Shown here: one piece after another, positions 37,447-46,718 of the stretch
Numbering within the stretch: position 1 is the stretch's first letter
Layout of the letters: each line of letters opens with the position of its first letter
Source: Pusillimonas caeni
Lineage (GTDB): Bacteria > Pseudomonadota > Gammaproteobacteria > Burkholderiales > Burkholderiaceae_B
Reading direction: 5' to 3'
Assembly (NCBI RefSeq): GCF_003545815.1
Contig: NZ_PDUW01000007.1
Coordinates: 62,001-126,000, forward strand
DNA length: 64,000 nucleotides
Position numbers and translations under genes: made by a program
Notes under the pieces: generated by a model
Told to the model about the DNA's origin: nothing
Seen by the model: only the letters and a program-made list of their open reading frames with translations
Database searches by the model: none

Positions 37447-38094
37447 ATGGCAACAAAGCTTACCGAACGCCAGCAACAGATCCTCGATCTCATCCGCAGC
37501 GAAATCGCGCGCACCGGGTTCCCCCCCACCCGCGCCGAAATCGCGCGCGCCCTGGGCTTTCGTTCGGCCAATGCCGCCGAAGACCACCTGCGCGCGCTGG
37601 CCCGCAAGGGCGCCATCGAACTCACCGCCGGCGCCTCGCGGGGCATCCGCCTGCTCGAAGCCGAAGCCGAGCCGCTTCCCTCTTCGCCGCTTGCGGCGCT
37701 GGCGCACATGCTGCTGCCCGTCGTGGGCCGGGTGGCGGCCGGCAGCCCCATTCTGGCGGCCGAACACGTCGAGCGCGAAATCGGCGTCGAACCTTCCCTG
37801 TTCAGTCAGACGCCCGATTATCTCCTGCGCGTGCGCGGCCTCAGCATGCGCGACGCCGGCATCCTCGACGGCGACCTCCTGGCGGTCAAAAAAGCGTCCG
37901 AGGCCCGCAACGGCCAGATCGTGGTCGCGCGCCTGGGCGACGAAGTCACGGTCAAGCGCCTGCTGCGTTCGGGCGGCGCGGTTCAGCTCCTGCCCGAAAA
38001 CCCCGACTTCCAACCCATCGTCGTCACCGCACAAGACGAGTTTTCGCTCGAAGGCATCGCGGTAGGCCTCATTCGCGACACGCCGCTGCAATAA
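37447..38094 (+). CDS. lexA: LexA repressor
   Basis: 215 residues. The N-terminal winged helix has [34 protein letters not shown] (key LTERQQ and PPTRAEIA). The self-cleavage site is A98-G99 (GRVAAGSP), with catalytic S133 (GLSMRDAGI) and K170. RecA-triggered self-cleavage induces the SOS genes. I chose ATG at 37447 over an in-frame ATG at 37414 because the LexA box lies between them and the shorter product begins MATKLTERQ like the family. The ribosome site is weak. Confidence 0.96.
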   Translation: MATKLTERQQQILDLIRSEIARTGFPPTRAEIARALGFRSANAAEDHLRALARKGAIELTAGASRGIRLLEAEAEPLPSSPLAALAHMLLPVVGRVAAGSPILAAEHVEREIGVEPSLFSQTPDYLLRVRGLSMRDAGILDGDLLAVKKASEARNGQIVVARLGDEVTVKRLLRSGGAVQLLPENPDFQPIVVTAQDEFSLEGIAVGLIRDTPLQ

Positions 38095-38098
38095 GCAA

Positions 38099-38974
38099 TC
38101 ACCTGCCCTGGTATTGCGGCCGGCGCTTTTCCAGAAAGGCGTTCATGCCTTCGTTCTTGTCCTGGCTGGCAAACAAAAGCTGCACCGCCTTGCGCTCCAG
38201 CGCCAGGGCCGCGCCCAGAGGCGCGTCGGCGCCGTGCAGTATCACCTCTTTGATCTGCTGCAGGGCCACCGGGGGCATCCTTGAAAGCTGCGCGGCCAGT
38301 TCCAGGCTGTGCGCCATGACCTGGTCGTCGTCCACCACCTTGCTGACCAGCCCCATGCCATAGGCTTCTTCCGCCGATATCAGATGTCCGGTCAGGCACA
38401 GATACATGGCCTGGAATTTGCCGATGGCGCGAGTCAGCCTTTGCGTTCCGCCCGCGCCGGGCATGATGCCCACCTTCACTTCCGGCTGGCCGAAGCGCGC
38501 GCCGCGGCCGGCAACGATGATGTCGGTGTTCATGGCCAGCTCCAGGCCGCCGCCGAGGGCATAGCCATTGACGGCCGAAATGACCGGCACCGGGCATTCG
38601 GCCACCGCCGCCCAGAGGCGCTCGGTGTGGCGGTGATACATCTGCATCGCATCGATGCGCGACATATCCTCGATGTCCGCGCCGGCCGCGAAGCATTCGC
38701 CGCTGCCCGTCAGCACCACGCAGCGCAGCTCGTCTTCGTCGGCAAAGCCGCGGAACACGCGCGCAAGCTCCTTGCGGATGCCAAGATCGAGCGCGTTGCG
38801 CACGTGGGGACGGTTCAGGCGCACCAGGGCCACGGCGGGGCTGATGCGTTCCAGCAGCACCAGCGGTCCTTGCTGGCGCGGATCGTCCTGCGGGCCGTTC
38901 CGGGACCCCTGCCGTGAATCGCGCTGTGCGTCCTGCTGCGGATTGCGTTGCGGGGAAAAGCGATCTTCCGTCAT
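38099..38974 (-). CDS. Enoyl-CoA hydratase, crotonase family
   Basis: 291 residues. The core has the oxyanion-hole turn AAGADI. Catalytic glutamates are in GGGLELA and [14 protein letters not shown], so a working hydratase is expected. It opens with about 37 unusual residues rich in Q, R, D and P, absent from typical members; a later start is possible but no internal ATG fits well. It is the last gene of an operon after a variant crotonase and a CoA ligase, with a 12-bp gap. Confidence 0.88.
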   Translation of the reverse strand: MTEDRFSPQRNPQQDAQRDSRQGSRNGPQDDPRQQGPLVLLERISPAVALVRLNRPHVRNALDLGIRKELARVFRGFADEDELRCVVLTGSGECFAAGADIEDMSRIDAMQMYHRHTERLWAAVAECPVPVISAVNGYALGGGLELAMNTDIIVAGRGARFGQPEVKVGIMPGAGGTQRLTRAIGKFQAMYLCLTGHLISAEEAYGMGLVSKVVDDDQVMAHSLELAAQLSRMPPVALQQIKEVILHGADAPLGAALALERKAVQLLFASQDKNEGMNAFLEKRRPQYQGR

Positions 38975-38986
38975 CGTTTCATCCCC

Positions 38987-39796
38987 CTACAAAGGGCTGT
39001 CCTTGCCGAAATCGGGCCGCCTTTTTTCGCGCAGCGAGGCCAGGCCTTCCTGCACGTCGGGGCCCTTGAAACCCAGGAATTCGAGTGCCAGGGAAGTGTC
39101 GAAGGTGGGGCCCGCCATGCGCAGCCAATTGTTCAGCGCGTACTTGGTCCAACGAAGCGCGCTGGGCGAGCCGGCCGCGAGCCGGCGCGCCACGTCGAGC
39201 GACTTGTCGTGCAGCTCGCCGGCATCGACGCACAGGGACACCAGCCCGATGCGCTCTGCTTCCTCGCCGCTGACCGGTTCGCACAGCATCAGATAGTACT
39301 TGGCCTTGGCCATGCCGCACAGCAGCGGCCAGACGATGGCCGCATGGTCGCCCGCCGCCACGCCCAGGCGCGTATGGCCGTCGATGATGCGCGCATCGCG
39401 TGCGGCAATGGACACATCGGCCAGCAGGCCCGCCACCAGCCCGGCTCCCACGGCGGGGCCGTCCATGGCGGAAACCAGCGGCTTGGAGCAGTTGACCAGG
39501 TTGTAGACCAGGTCGCGGGCTTCTTTCCAGACGCGGGTCAGCACGTCGAAGTCCTGCGTCATCTCGCGCACGAGGTCCAGGTCGCCCCCTGACGAGAACG
39601 CGCCCTCGGAGCCGCGTATGATGGCGGCCCGCACGCGCGGATCGGCGTCGATGTCGCGCCAGACGCGCACGAGCTCGCCATGCATGACGTGATCGGCTGA
39701 ATTCAAGCGGCCCGGATTGACCATGGTGACGCGCAGCACGCCGTCGCTGGGCCAGTCGAACTGCAGGCGCTGGTAGGAATCGTAAGAATCGGTCAT
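38987..39796 (-). CDS. Crotonase-fold protein lacking the usual hydratase glutamates
   Basis: 269 residues of the enoyl-CoA hydratase/isomerase superfamily. The oxyanion glycine (SSGGDLD) is kept. At the positions of the two catalytic glutamates it reads [11 protein letters not shown] and [13 protein letters not shown], so Glu is absent from both. It therefore probably catalyses another crotonase-type reaction (hydrolysis, isomerisation or C-C cleavage) on a CoA thioester. It follows the CoA ligase by 2 bp and precedes a normal hydratase, so it acts in the same pathway. Confidence 0.8.
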   Translation of the reverse strand: MTDSYDSYQRLQFDWPSDGVLRVTMVNPGRLNSADHVMHGELVRVWRDIDADPRVRAAIIRGSEGAFSSGGDLDLVREMTQDFDVLTRVWKEARDLVYNLVNCSKPLVSAMDGPAVGAGLVAGLLADVSIAARDARIIDGHTRLGVAAGDHAAIVWPLLCGMAKAKYYLMLCEPVSGEEAERIGLVSLCVDAGELHDKSLDVARRLAAGSPSALRWTKYALNNWLRMAGPTFDTSLALEFLGFKGPDVQEGLASLREKRRPDFGKDSPL

Positions 39797-39798
39797 GG

Positions 39799-41328
39799 CT
39801 ATATCTTCTTTTCTCGGTCGGCCCAGTATTTGTCGCGAAGCAGATTCTTCTGGATCTTCCCGATGGGCGTCTTGGGAAAATCGCTGACGAACTTGATCAG
39901 GCGGGGACGCTTGAAACGCGCGAGCTTCTTCTCGCAGTGCGCGACAATGGCTTCTTCGCTAAGTTCGGCGCCTTCGCGCAGCAGCACGTAGGCGGCCGGC
40001 ACCTCGCCCCATTTATCATCGGGTATGCCGAACACCGCGCACTCGGCCACGGCGTCCAGCTCGTAGATGGCGTCCTCGATTTCCTTGGGATAAACATTTT
40101 CGCCGCCCGAGATCATCATGTCTTTGGCGCGGTCCACCAGGAAGATGAAGCCGTCTTCGTCCCTGGTGGCGAGGTCTCCGGTCAGGGCCCAGCCGTTTCT
40201 CCAGAAGGCGGCGGTCTGCTCGGGCTCGTTGTAGTACTCGATCATGACATTGTCGCCGCGCGAAGCGATCTCGCCGATTTCGCCCGGCCCGACCGGCGCG
40301 CCCTGCCGGTCGACCAGCGCCACGTCGACGTTGTAGGCCTGGCGCCCCACCGAGCCGAGCTTGTCGCGCACATACCAGGAGCGCAAGGAAGTCAGCACAC
40401 CCATTTCGGACTGCCCGTATATCTGCGTCATGGCCACCTCGGGAAGACGCTGCAGCATTTCCTTCTGCACCCAGTCCGGCATGGGCGCCCCCGCAAAGGA
40501 CACCTTGCGCCAGGATGCATACGAGGCCGGGTCGAAGCCCTTGTCGCTGACCACCATGGAAATCTGCGTGGGCACCATGAAGGCCGCCGTCATGCCCGTC
40601 TCCTTCACCATGGCGCCGAAGGCCTCGGGGCTCCATTTGGTCAGGAAGGTGCAGGTGGCGCCGACCAGCACCGCCGGCTGGAACATGATGTTCAGCGCCG
40701 CGACATGGAACAGAGGCGTGACGATGCCCACCACGTCCCGCTCGTCCAAAGCTTCTTCCATCGCCACCGTGTGCGCCGTTATATAGCGGTTGAGATGGCT
40801 GCACAGCACGCCCTTGGGCCGGCCCGTCGTGCCGCCGGTGTAGGTCATGCAGAAAGGATCCTCGGGCTTGAGGTCGAGCTCGGGATAGGTTTCGCTCGCG
40901 TCCCGATGAAAGGCATCGAACGAAAGGTCTTTCCCTTCTTCGCCGATGCGAATGAAACGCTCGAGCATGGGAGGCCGCCCTCGCACCGCATCGACCTTGT
41001 CCTGGAAGGCGTCTTCGTAGAACAAGGTGGTGACGTCGGCCTTTTCAAGCACGTAAGCCAGCTCGTCCGGTTGATACAGCGTGGATATATTGACCAGCAC
41101 AGCGCCCGAGCGCGCCACCCCGAAGAAGACAATGGCGTACTCGATGCGATTCCTGCACAGCATGCCGACCTTCTCGCCCTTGGCGACGCCGGCCTTGATC
41201 AGGGCGTGGGCCAGGCGGTTGGCCGCCAGGTCGAGCTCTCGATACGAGATGGATCGGCCCTGCCATAAAACCGCCGGTTTGGAGGGGAAGCGTTCTGCCG
41301 AACGCCGCAGCATATCGCCTGCGAGCAT
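39799..41328 (-). CDS. Acyl-CoA synthetase (AMP-forming)
   Basis: 509 residues. P-loop [13 protein letters not shown], then GQSEMG, the hinge region [32 protein letters not shown] (key DLATRDEDG and SGGENVYP) and catalytic lysine [10 protein letters not shown]. It activates a carboxylic acid to its CoA ester. I chose ATG at 41326-41328 because AGGAG lies eight bases upstream; longer in-frame starts exist up to 41442. It is the first gene of a three-gene operon divergent from an IclR regulator. The acid is unknown. Confidence 0.88.
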   Translation of the reverse strand: MLAGDMLRRSAERFPSKPAVLWQGRSISYRELDLAANRLAHALIKAGVAKGEKVGMLCRNRIEYAIVFFGVARSGAVLVNISTLYQPDELAYVLEKADVTTLFYEDAFQDKVDAVRGRPPMLERFIRIGEEGKDLSFDAFHRDASETYPELDLKPEDPFCMTYTGGTTGRPKGVLCSHLNRYITAHTVAMEEALDERDVVGIVTPLFHVAALNIMFQPAVLVGATCTFLTKWSPEAFGAMVKETGMTAAFMVPTQISMVVSDKGFDPASYASWRKVSFAGAPMPDWVQKEMLQRLPEVAMTQIYGQSEMGVLTSLRSWYVRDKLGSVGRQAYNVDVALVDRQGAPVGPGEIGEIASRGDNVMIEYYNEPEQTAAFWRNGWALTGDLATRDEDGFIFLVDRAKDMMISGGENVYPKEIEDAIYELDAVAECAVFGIPDDKWGEVPAAYVLLREGAELSEEAIVAHCEKKLARFKRPRLIKFVSDFPKTPIGKIQKNLLRDKYWADREKKI

Positions 41329-41400
41329 TGAATCGTCTCCTGGTGTCTTTGTCCGAATAGCGTCCGCCATGGGCGCGGCATTCGATTTGTACATACAGGC

Positions 41401-41417
41401 CAATCTTAATATGATTG
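41401..41417. promoter_or_regulatory. Candidate IclR operator
   Basis: CAATC-TTAATAT-GATTG is a 17-bp inverted repeat in the 129-bp gap between the CoA-ligase operon and the divergent IclR gene, the place and size expected for an IclR-family operator. Confidence 0.4.
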
Positions 41418-41457
41418 CGCAGAAAACCTTTCCGCCAGGCAAAAATCAAGAGAGTCC

Positions 41458-42231
41458 ATGAAACCCAACAAGGAAGACCGCCAGTTCGTCGATGCGCTGG
41501 CGCGCGGGCTGGCCATACTGGAATGCCTCTCGCGCGTGCAAAAACCCCTGGGCAACGGAGAGATCGCCAGGCTGGTCTCCCTGCCTCCGTCGACCGTCAG
41601 CCGCCTCACCTATACGCTGACTGAACTGGGCTATCTGCGCCGCTCGGAGCTGGGACGCACCTATGAACTGACGCCCAAGAACCTCACGCTGGGCTATCCC
41701 CTGCTGGCCGGCATGGAACTGCGCGACCGGCTGCGCCCGCACCTCAAGTCGATCAGCGAACGCACGGGCCAGACCGTGGCGCTGGCGATACGCGACGGCC
41801 TGCACATGTGCTTCGTGGACGTGGCCCAGGGCGCGGACCCGAACGCCATACGCCTTGCCACGGGCGGCCGCCTGCGCATGAGCGTGTCGGCCGCCGGCAT
41901 CGCCACCCTGGCTGCGATGCCCGAACGCAAGCGCTGGTCGACCTTGAACCGCCTGCGCAGCGAGTTCCAGCAGCGCGGAGAAAGCGGCGATCAGTTCGAG
42001 CAGGCGCTGCAGGCCTGCTTTCGCCTGGGCTATGCGGTGGTGCGGAATGTATGGCAGGAGGGAATCGGAGGCATCTCGGTGCCCATCCAATGGAAGGACA
42101 CGCTTGCGGCATTGACGATGCCGGTACCGACCCTGGTGGTCAGCAAGCACGACATGTACCAGGAACTGGCGCCGGTGTTGCTGGCGGCGGCGGAAGAAAT
42201 CGGCCGGGCGCGGATCGAGCCGGTCGAGTGA
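41458..42231 (+). CDS. IclR-family transcriptional regulator
   Basis: 257 residues. The N-terminal winged helix (about 10-70) contains FVDALARGLAILECLS and VSLPPSTVSRLTYTLTELGYL (key PPSTVSRL). An IclR effector domain follows to the C terminus (IGGISVPI). ATG at 41458 is preceded by AAGAGAG. It is divergent from the CoA-ligase/crotonase operon and most likely controls it in response to a small aromatic or organic acid. Confidence 0.9.
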   Translation: MKPNKEDRQFVDALARGLAILECLSRVQKPLGNGEIARLVSLPPSTVSRLTYTLTELGYLRRSELGRTYELTPKNLTLGYPLLAGMELRDRLRPHLKSISERTGQTVALAIRDGLHMCFVDVAQGADPNAIRLATGGRLRMSVSAAGIATLAAMPERKRWSTLNRLRSEFQQRGESGDQFEQALQACFRLGYAVVRNVWQEGIGGISVPIQWKDTLAALTMPVPTLVVSKHDMYQELAPVLLAAAEEIGRARIEPVE

Positions 42232-42385
42232 TTGCGAGTCGCTGGTTTTTAGCTTTGCTCCGTTACTGCGTAGGCGGCGAAGTTCTTTGTTCTTGACCCG
42301 ACTCTGCGTTGGCAGTGAGTTCTTTGTTCTTAATCCGTCCCTATGCTCAATGTGAGGCATATAGCTCTAAACTCGTGCCTGCGCT

Positions 42386-42517
42386 GCGGGGGTGTGCTTG
42401 GTCGGGCAGCGGCGGTCGGCCCTTCGGGCACGCCTGTCCGCTTCGTCCGGGGCTTATGCCCTCTCCCTTCAGCGGCGCCTGGCTCTCCCACCAATGCCCG
42501 CCCAAGCACACCCCCGC
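42386..42517. repeat. Inverted repeat with 22-bp arms
   Basis: The left arm 42386-42407 begins GCGGGGGTGTGCTTGG. The right arm 42496-42517 is its inverse with one mismatch in 22. Between them are 88 bp with a smaller GCCCTTCGGGC hairpin. There is no coding content. Confidence 0.7.
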
Positions 42518-42589
42518 ATCACAGGGACTGCATCGGAGCAAGGAGACGGTCTGCGTGCGAGGCACGCGCCACAATATTCGAAATTGTGA

Positions 42590-42823
42590 GGCGTGGGGCG
42601 GGCTCCTATTTTGGGCGACGTCCGAGCAAGCCGAGCACCCTGTCAGTTTTGGGGCGCCCGGCTAGGGGAGGTAAGCCCGCAGCTGTCTGAGCAACAAGGG
42701 TGGCGGGCCACTGGCCCGCCGTTGCGAGTTCTGCGGGCGCCCCAAAACTGATAGGGTGCGAGGGTAGTCCGGCGAAGCCGGACCGCAGCGAGCGGCGCCC
42801 AAAATAGGAGCCCGCCCCACGCC
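42590..42823. repeat. 234-bp nested palindrome with three stems
   Basis: Outer arms 42590-42617 and 42796-42823 are exact inverses over 28 bp (GGCGTGGGGCGGGCTCC...). Middle arms 42635-42660 and 42734-42759 match over 26 bp with one mismatch (GCACCCTGTCAGTTTTGGGG...). The central stem GGCGGGCC-ACT-GGCCCGCC is at 42702-42720, flanked by GCAAC/GTTGC. A side hairpin GTCCGGC-GAA-GCCGGAC lies at 42767-42783. The design resembles a non-autonomous palindromic element or a structured RNA. No clear target-site duplication was seen. Confidence 0.75.
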
Positions 42824-42971
42824 GGCTTAAATACTCAAAGAAGGGACTCAAAGAAAAGACCCAAAGAATGAACCCAAAGACAGCCTTCCAAATTGAAGAG
42901 CTACGAAAGGCCCCTCCAACTACCTCCCCGCGCCCTCAAAAAACTGGCGATCGCCCTGCCCCGAACACAGA

Positions 42972-44465
42972 TCAGAACACTCGCGCCGATACCCCCAATT
43001 GCGCACGACGGCGCAGCCATTGGCTGGGACGATAACGATCATCTCCCGTCAACGCCTGCAACTGCTGCAAGATGAGGTGGATGTTCTTCACCCCCAAAGC
43101 GTCCGCCATCTCCAGCGGCCCCGAAGGATAATTCAAGCCCAGCCGCATCGCACAATCGATGTCGTCCACGCTGGCTACCCCGCTCTGCGCCATCTCGCAG
43201 CCCAGGTTCGCGACCATCGCCACCATGCGCTGGCCGATGAAGCCGGGCGAATCGCCGATGAGCGTGACCTTGCGGCGGCGCGCCAGCAGCGACGCCACGC
43301 CTTGCCTGATCGATTCCTCGGCGCCCGGCGCGGCCATGAGCGTGACCCGGCTGCGTGTGTCGCCCAGCGTGTCGATGGCCATCGTGCGAAGGCGGTCCAG
43401 CCCTTCCCGGCACACATAGGCCGTGCAATCCTCGCCCAGCGGCGCAATCAGGATCGGGGAGCGGCCGTCGTCCGAATCGAGCAGCTCCGCACCGCATTCG
43501 GCCATCAGTTCGCGCAGCACGGTCGACTCGCCGTGCACGAATACCGTAGCGGTCGGTTCGGCGTCGAATGTAGGCTCGGCGGCCGCGTCTTCCGATTCCG
43601 GCTCGTACCGGAAAAAACCCCGCCCCGCCTTCCGGCCCAGTTGGCCTGTTTCCACCATATAGCGGTGCAAAGGCGTGGAGCGCAGGCGCGGATCGTAGAA
43701 ATAGCACTCATGGACAAAGCGCGTGACCGGGAAATTCACGTCCATACCGGTCAGATCCATGAGCTCGAACGGCCCCATTCGAAAGCCATGGCAATCGCGC
43801 ATCACCGCGTCGATCTGGGCCGGCGTGGCGACGCCCTCCTGCACGATGGCCAGCGCCTCGGTCGGGTAAGCGCGTCCGCCGAAGTTCACCAGAAAGCCCG
43901 GCGTGTCCCGCACGCGTACGGGCGTCTTGCCCATGCGCCGCCCAAGGTCCACCAGAAAGTCGAGAACCGCCTCTTCCGTATCGGGCCCCGCAATCACTTC
44001 GACCAGCTTCATGAGCGGCACGGGATTGAAGAAATGCATGCCCGCGATACGTCCGCGATGCCGCCGCCCCGCCGCCAGCGCACCGATGGGAATGGACGAA
44101 GTATTCGAAGCCAAGACCGCCTCTGGCCGCAGGATGTCCTCCAGCTGCTCGAACAGCCCCGCCTTGGCATCGAGGTCTTCGATGATGGCCTCGACCACCA
44201 CATCGCAGTCCTTCAACTCGTCCAGGCCGCGCACGGCAGCCAGGCGCCGCTTCGTTCCCTCGGCCTCGTCGGCGGAAAGCTTGCCCTGCCCGACACGCTT
44301 GTCCAGCCGCGCCCCAATGGCTTCGCATGCCTTCTGCGCCGCCCCCTCGCGCGCGTCGACCAGGCGCACATCGATGCCACTGGCCGAGGCCGCATGGGCG
44401 ATGCCGGCGCCCATGGCGCCCGCCCCGACTATGCCCAAGGAAATGGTTGTCTGTTTTTGAGTCAT
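42972..44465 (-). CDS. 3-hydroxyacyl-CoA dehydrogenase, two C-terminal domains (PaaH-like)
   Basis: 497 residues. The NAD fold reads LGIVGAGAMGAGIAHAA. The catalytic His is in GMHFFNPVPLMKLVEV. The first 3HCDH C-domain is about 190-285 (TPGFLVNFGGRAYPTEAL) and a second is about 400-485 (DSPGFIGQRMVAMVANLG). This long form is typical of PaaH-type enzymes of aromatic-acid degradation. It oxidises 3-hydroxyacyl-CoA to 3-oxoacyl-CoA. ATG at 44463-44465 follows GGAAG; the TTG four codons upstream was rejected. It is the last gene of the TRAP-SDR operon, 137 bp after the SDR gene. Confidence 0.9.
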   Translation of the reverse strand: MTQKQTTISLGIVGAGAMGAGIAHAASASGIDVRLVDAREGAAQKACEAIGARLDKRVGQGKLSADEAEGTKRRLAAVRGLDELKDCDVVVEAIIEDLDAKAGLFEQLEDILRPEAVLASNTSSIPIGALAAGRRHRGRIAGMHFFNPVPLMKLVEVIAGPDTEEAVLDFLVDLGRRMGKTPVRVRDTPGFLVNFGGRAYPTEALAIVQEGVATPAQIDAVMRDCHGFRMGPFELMDLTGMDVNFPVTRFVHECYFYDPRLRSTPLHRYMVETGQLGRKAGRGFFRYEPESEDAAAEPTFDAEPTATVFVHGESTVLRELMAECGAELLDSDDGRSPILIAPLGEDCTAYVCREGLDRLRTMAIDTLGDTRSRVTLMAAPGAEESIRQGVASLLARRRKVTLIGDSPGFIGQRMVAMVANLGCEMAQSGVASVDDIDCAMRLGLNYPSGPLEMADALGVKNIHLILQQLQALTGDDRYRPSQWLRRRAQLGVSARVF

Positions 44466-44602
44466 GAGTTCTTCCAATCAATCCGGCCCCGCAAGACACA
44501 CAGCCTGTCATCGCGCCTCATGCACGACTGAAGCGCGCCGTACGCAGGCATCAAGCCACGCATCTTTATCGTCAAAAATGTGAAGGAGCGCACGCACCCG
44601 TC

Positions 44603-45382
44603 TTACAACAAAGAGCGCACCAATCCACCGTCCACCGTAACGTTCTGCCCCGTCATGTACGCGGCATGCTTGGAACACAGAAAGGCGCATACGGGACCGA
44701 AGTCGTCGGCCGTGCCGAGCCTCCCCATGGGCACCGAGGCCGCCATGCGGGCCTTGGCTTCCTCCTGCGTGATGCCCTCGCGCTTGGACTGCGCCGCATA
44801 GACTCGCACGAGCGCGCCCGTATCCATCAGGCCGGGCAGGATGTTGTTGACTGTGATGCCCAATCCCGCCACCTCTTGGGCCAGGCTCGACATGGCGCCC
44901 GTCAGGCCCGCACGCACGCCGGTTGCCAGCCCCATGTTGGCGTAGGGTTCGCGCACGGTAAACGAGGTGACGTTGACGATGCGCCCGAACCCGTCCGACT
45001 TCATGTCGGGCAACACCATGACGGCGAAATCCAGAGCGGCCAGCATATTGGTTTCAAGCGCCTTGAGCCAGACATCGCGTTCGTGGCCTTCGACCGGGCC
45101 GGGCGGCGGCCCGCCCGCATTGGTGACGAGGATGGTGACGGGACCCAGGTGCTGCCGCGCCTGCTGCATGACGCGCTCGCGCTCGGCGGGAACGGAAACG
45201 TCGCCCGCAACGGCGACGGCATGGGCCCCCAGCGACCGGGCCGCTTGTTCCGCGCGCTGCGCATCCCTGCCGTTGACGGCCACCCGCACGCCCGCCTCGG
45301 CCAGCGCTTTGGCGCAAGCTAGGCCCAGGCCCTGGCTGCCCCCCAGCACGAGTGCGGACCGTCCTTCTATACCCAAATCCAT
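44603..45382 (-). CDS. SDR-family protein lacking the catalytic Tyr-x3-Lys
   Basis: 259 residues with a Rossmann fold: LVLGGSQGLGLACAKAL for NAD(P), NAGG, and the C-terminal MTGQNVTVDGG. After the catalytic serine (NVTSFTVREP) the usual YxxxK is replaced by NMGLATGVRAGL. This fits the known oxidoreductase-like SDR subgroup without the Tyr/Lys pair, whose activity is poorly defined. It lies between TRAP genes (25-bp gap) and a 3-hydroxyacyl-CoA dehydrogenase, so a step on the imported acid is likely. Confidence 0.85.
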   Translation of the reverse strand: MDLGIEGRSALVLGGSQGLGLACAKALAEAGVRVAVNGRDAQRAEQAARSLGAHAVAVAGDVSVPAERERVMQQARQHLGPVTILVTNAGGPPPGPVEGHERDVWLKALETNMLAALDFAVMVLPDMKSDGFGRIVNVTSFTVREPYANMGLATGVRAGLTGAMSSLAQEVAGLGITVNNILPGLMDTGALVRVYAAQSKREGITQEEAKARMAASVPMGRLGTADDFGPVCAFLCSKHAAYMTGQNVTVDGGLVRSLL

Positions 45383-45407
45383 TGTTTGCTCCTGTGAATC
45401 GCGCCGC

Positions 45408-46718
45408 CTACATCAGCGACGGCAGATAAGTGATCAGTCCGGGCAGCAGCGCAAACACCGCGATCATCACAGCGTAGAGCACGATGAAGGGCAAGGCTGC
45501 CCGATACAGTTCCTGTATGGGTGCGTCCCGGGCGACGCCCTGCAGCGTGAACAGCGTATAGCCGAAAGGCGGCGTGATGTTGCCCACCGAAACGTTGATG
45601 AGGAAGATGGCCCAGAACCATAACGGGTCGAAGCCCAGCCCCGCAATGATGGGCTTGTACAAGGGCACGAGCAGGATCATGACCGCAATCTGGTCGATGA
45701 ACATGCACAGCACGAAGCCCAGCCCCATCAGCAGTGCGAACATCAACACCGGCGACCAGTCCAGCGTAATCACCGCCTGCACCAGGCTGGTCGTCACGCC
45801 GCTCATGTTGAGAATCTGGCTGAACGATACGGAGCACACCATGATGATCATGATCATGGACGTCGTCCGGGCCGTCGCCCGCAGGGCTTCGAGCAGCTTG
45901 CCCATATCGAGCGTGGCGAAGAGGCTGCAGATGATCAGTGCGACGATGCAGCCCACGGCCGCCGCCTCCGTAGGCGTGGCCACGCCGGCAATGATCAGGC
46001 CCATGATGGCCACGATGATCGAGACGAAGGGAAGCGCCTTCAGCGCCAAGCTCATCCGCACGGAGGCGGGAAGCGCGGCATCGGAGGTCGAGGGCGGCGC
46101 AAGCGAAGGCTTCAGCTTCACCCGCAAAACCACATAGCCGAAGAACACGAGCCCCAGGATCAGGCCCGGCACGATGCCCGCCACCAGAAGGCCCGATATG
46201 GAAACCCCCGCCAGTATGCCCAATACCACGGCCATGACGCTGGGAGGAATGATGGGGGCCAGGCTGGAGCCGCCCAATATCGTCCCCATGGAAAGCCGCC
46301 GATCGTAGCCCCTCTTCCACATCTCGGGCAGCAGCGAGGAACCCATCATGGCGGCCACCGCCATGGCTGAGCCCGACAAGGCGCCGAACACGGTGGAAAG
46401 CACCACGCTGACGATATACAGGCGGGCGCGCACGGCGCCCACGACGGCGTCGACCGCGTTGAACACCACATTCACCGCGCTGGACCGAAACAGGATCTCG
46501 CCCAGCAGTATGAACAAGGGGATGGCCGCCAGCGACATGCTGGTGCTGGTGTCGTACATCGAATTGACGATCAGCAGCACACCCTTGAAGCTGCCCGACA
46601 GCACATACAGGCCCGCCAGGTTCAAGGTGAGGAAAGCCAGGAATATGGGCATGCCGGTGGCGAACAGGCCCAGCATCAGCAGGACTGCGCAGACGATGAA
46701 TATTTGCCAATCGATCAT
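45408..46718 (-). CDS. TRAP transporter large permease (DctM)
   Basis: 436 residues with about 12 membrane segments. Characteristic blocks are FLAFLTLNLAGLYVLSG, GGSSLAPIIPPSVMAVVLGILAGVSISGLLVAGIVPG (key LAPIIPPSVMAV) and VGNITPPFGYTLF. It is the sodium-driven transport subunit of a tripartite importer. ATG at 46716-46718 overlaps the small permease stop by ATGA; an in-frame N-terminal extension of 40 residues lies in the small permease gene and was rejected. Confidence 0.92.
   Translation of the reverse strand: MIDWQIFIVCAVLLMLGLFATGMPIFLAFLTLNLAGLYVLSGSFKGVLLIVNSMYDTSTSMSLAAIPLFILLGEILFRSSAVNVVFNAVDAVVGAVRARLYIVSVVLSTVFGALSGSAMAVAAMMGSSLLPEMWKRGYDRRLSMGTILGGSSLAPIIPPSVMAVVLGILAGVSISGLLVAGIVPGLILGLVFFGYVVLRVKLKPSLAPPSTSDAALPASVRMSLALKALPFVSIIVAIMGLIIAGVATPTEAAAVGCIVALIICSLFATLDMGKLLEALRATARTTSMIMIIMVCSVSFSQILNMSGVTTSLVQAVITLDWSPVLMFALLMGLGFVLCMFIDQIAVMILLVPLYKPIIAGLGFDPLWFWAIFLINVSVGNITPPFGYTLFTLQGVARDAPIQELYRAALPFIVLYAVMIAVFALLPGLITYLPSLM

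Larger units (their letters stand above)
42232..42971. other. 740-bp gene-free gap between convergent genes, dominated by inverted repeats
   Basis: No ORF here looks like a gene. It lies between IclR (plus) and the hydroxyacyl-CoA dehydrogenase (minus), whose ends face each other. It contains a repeat of TTCTTTGTTCTT (near 42281 and 42320), the inverted repeat 42386-42517 and the nested palindrome 42590-42823. Confidence 0.7.
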
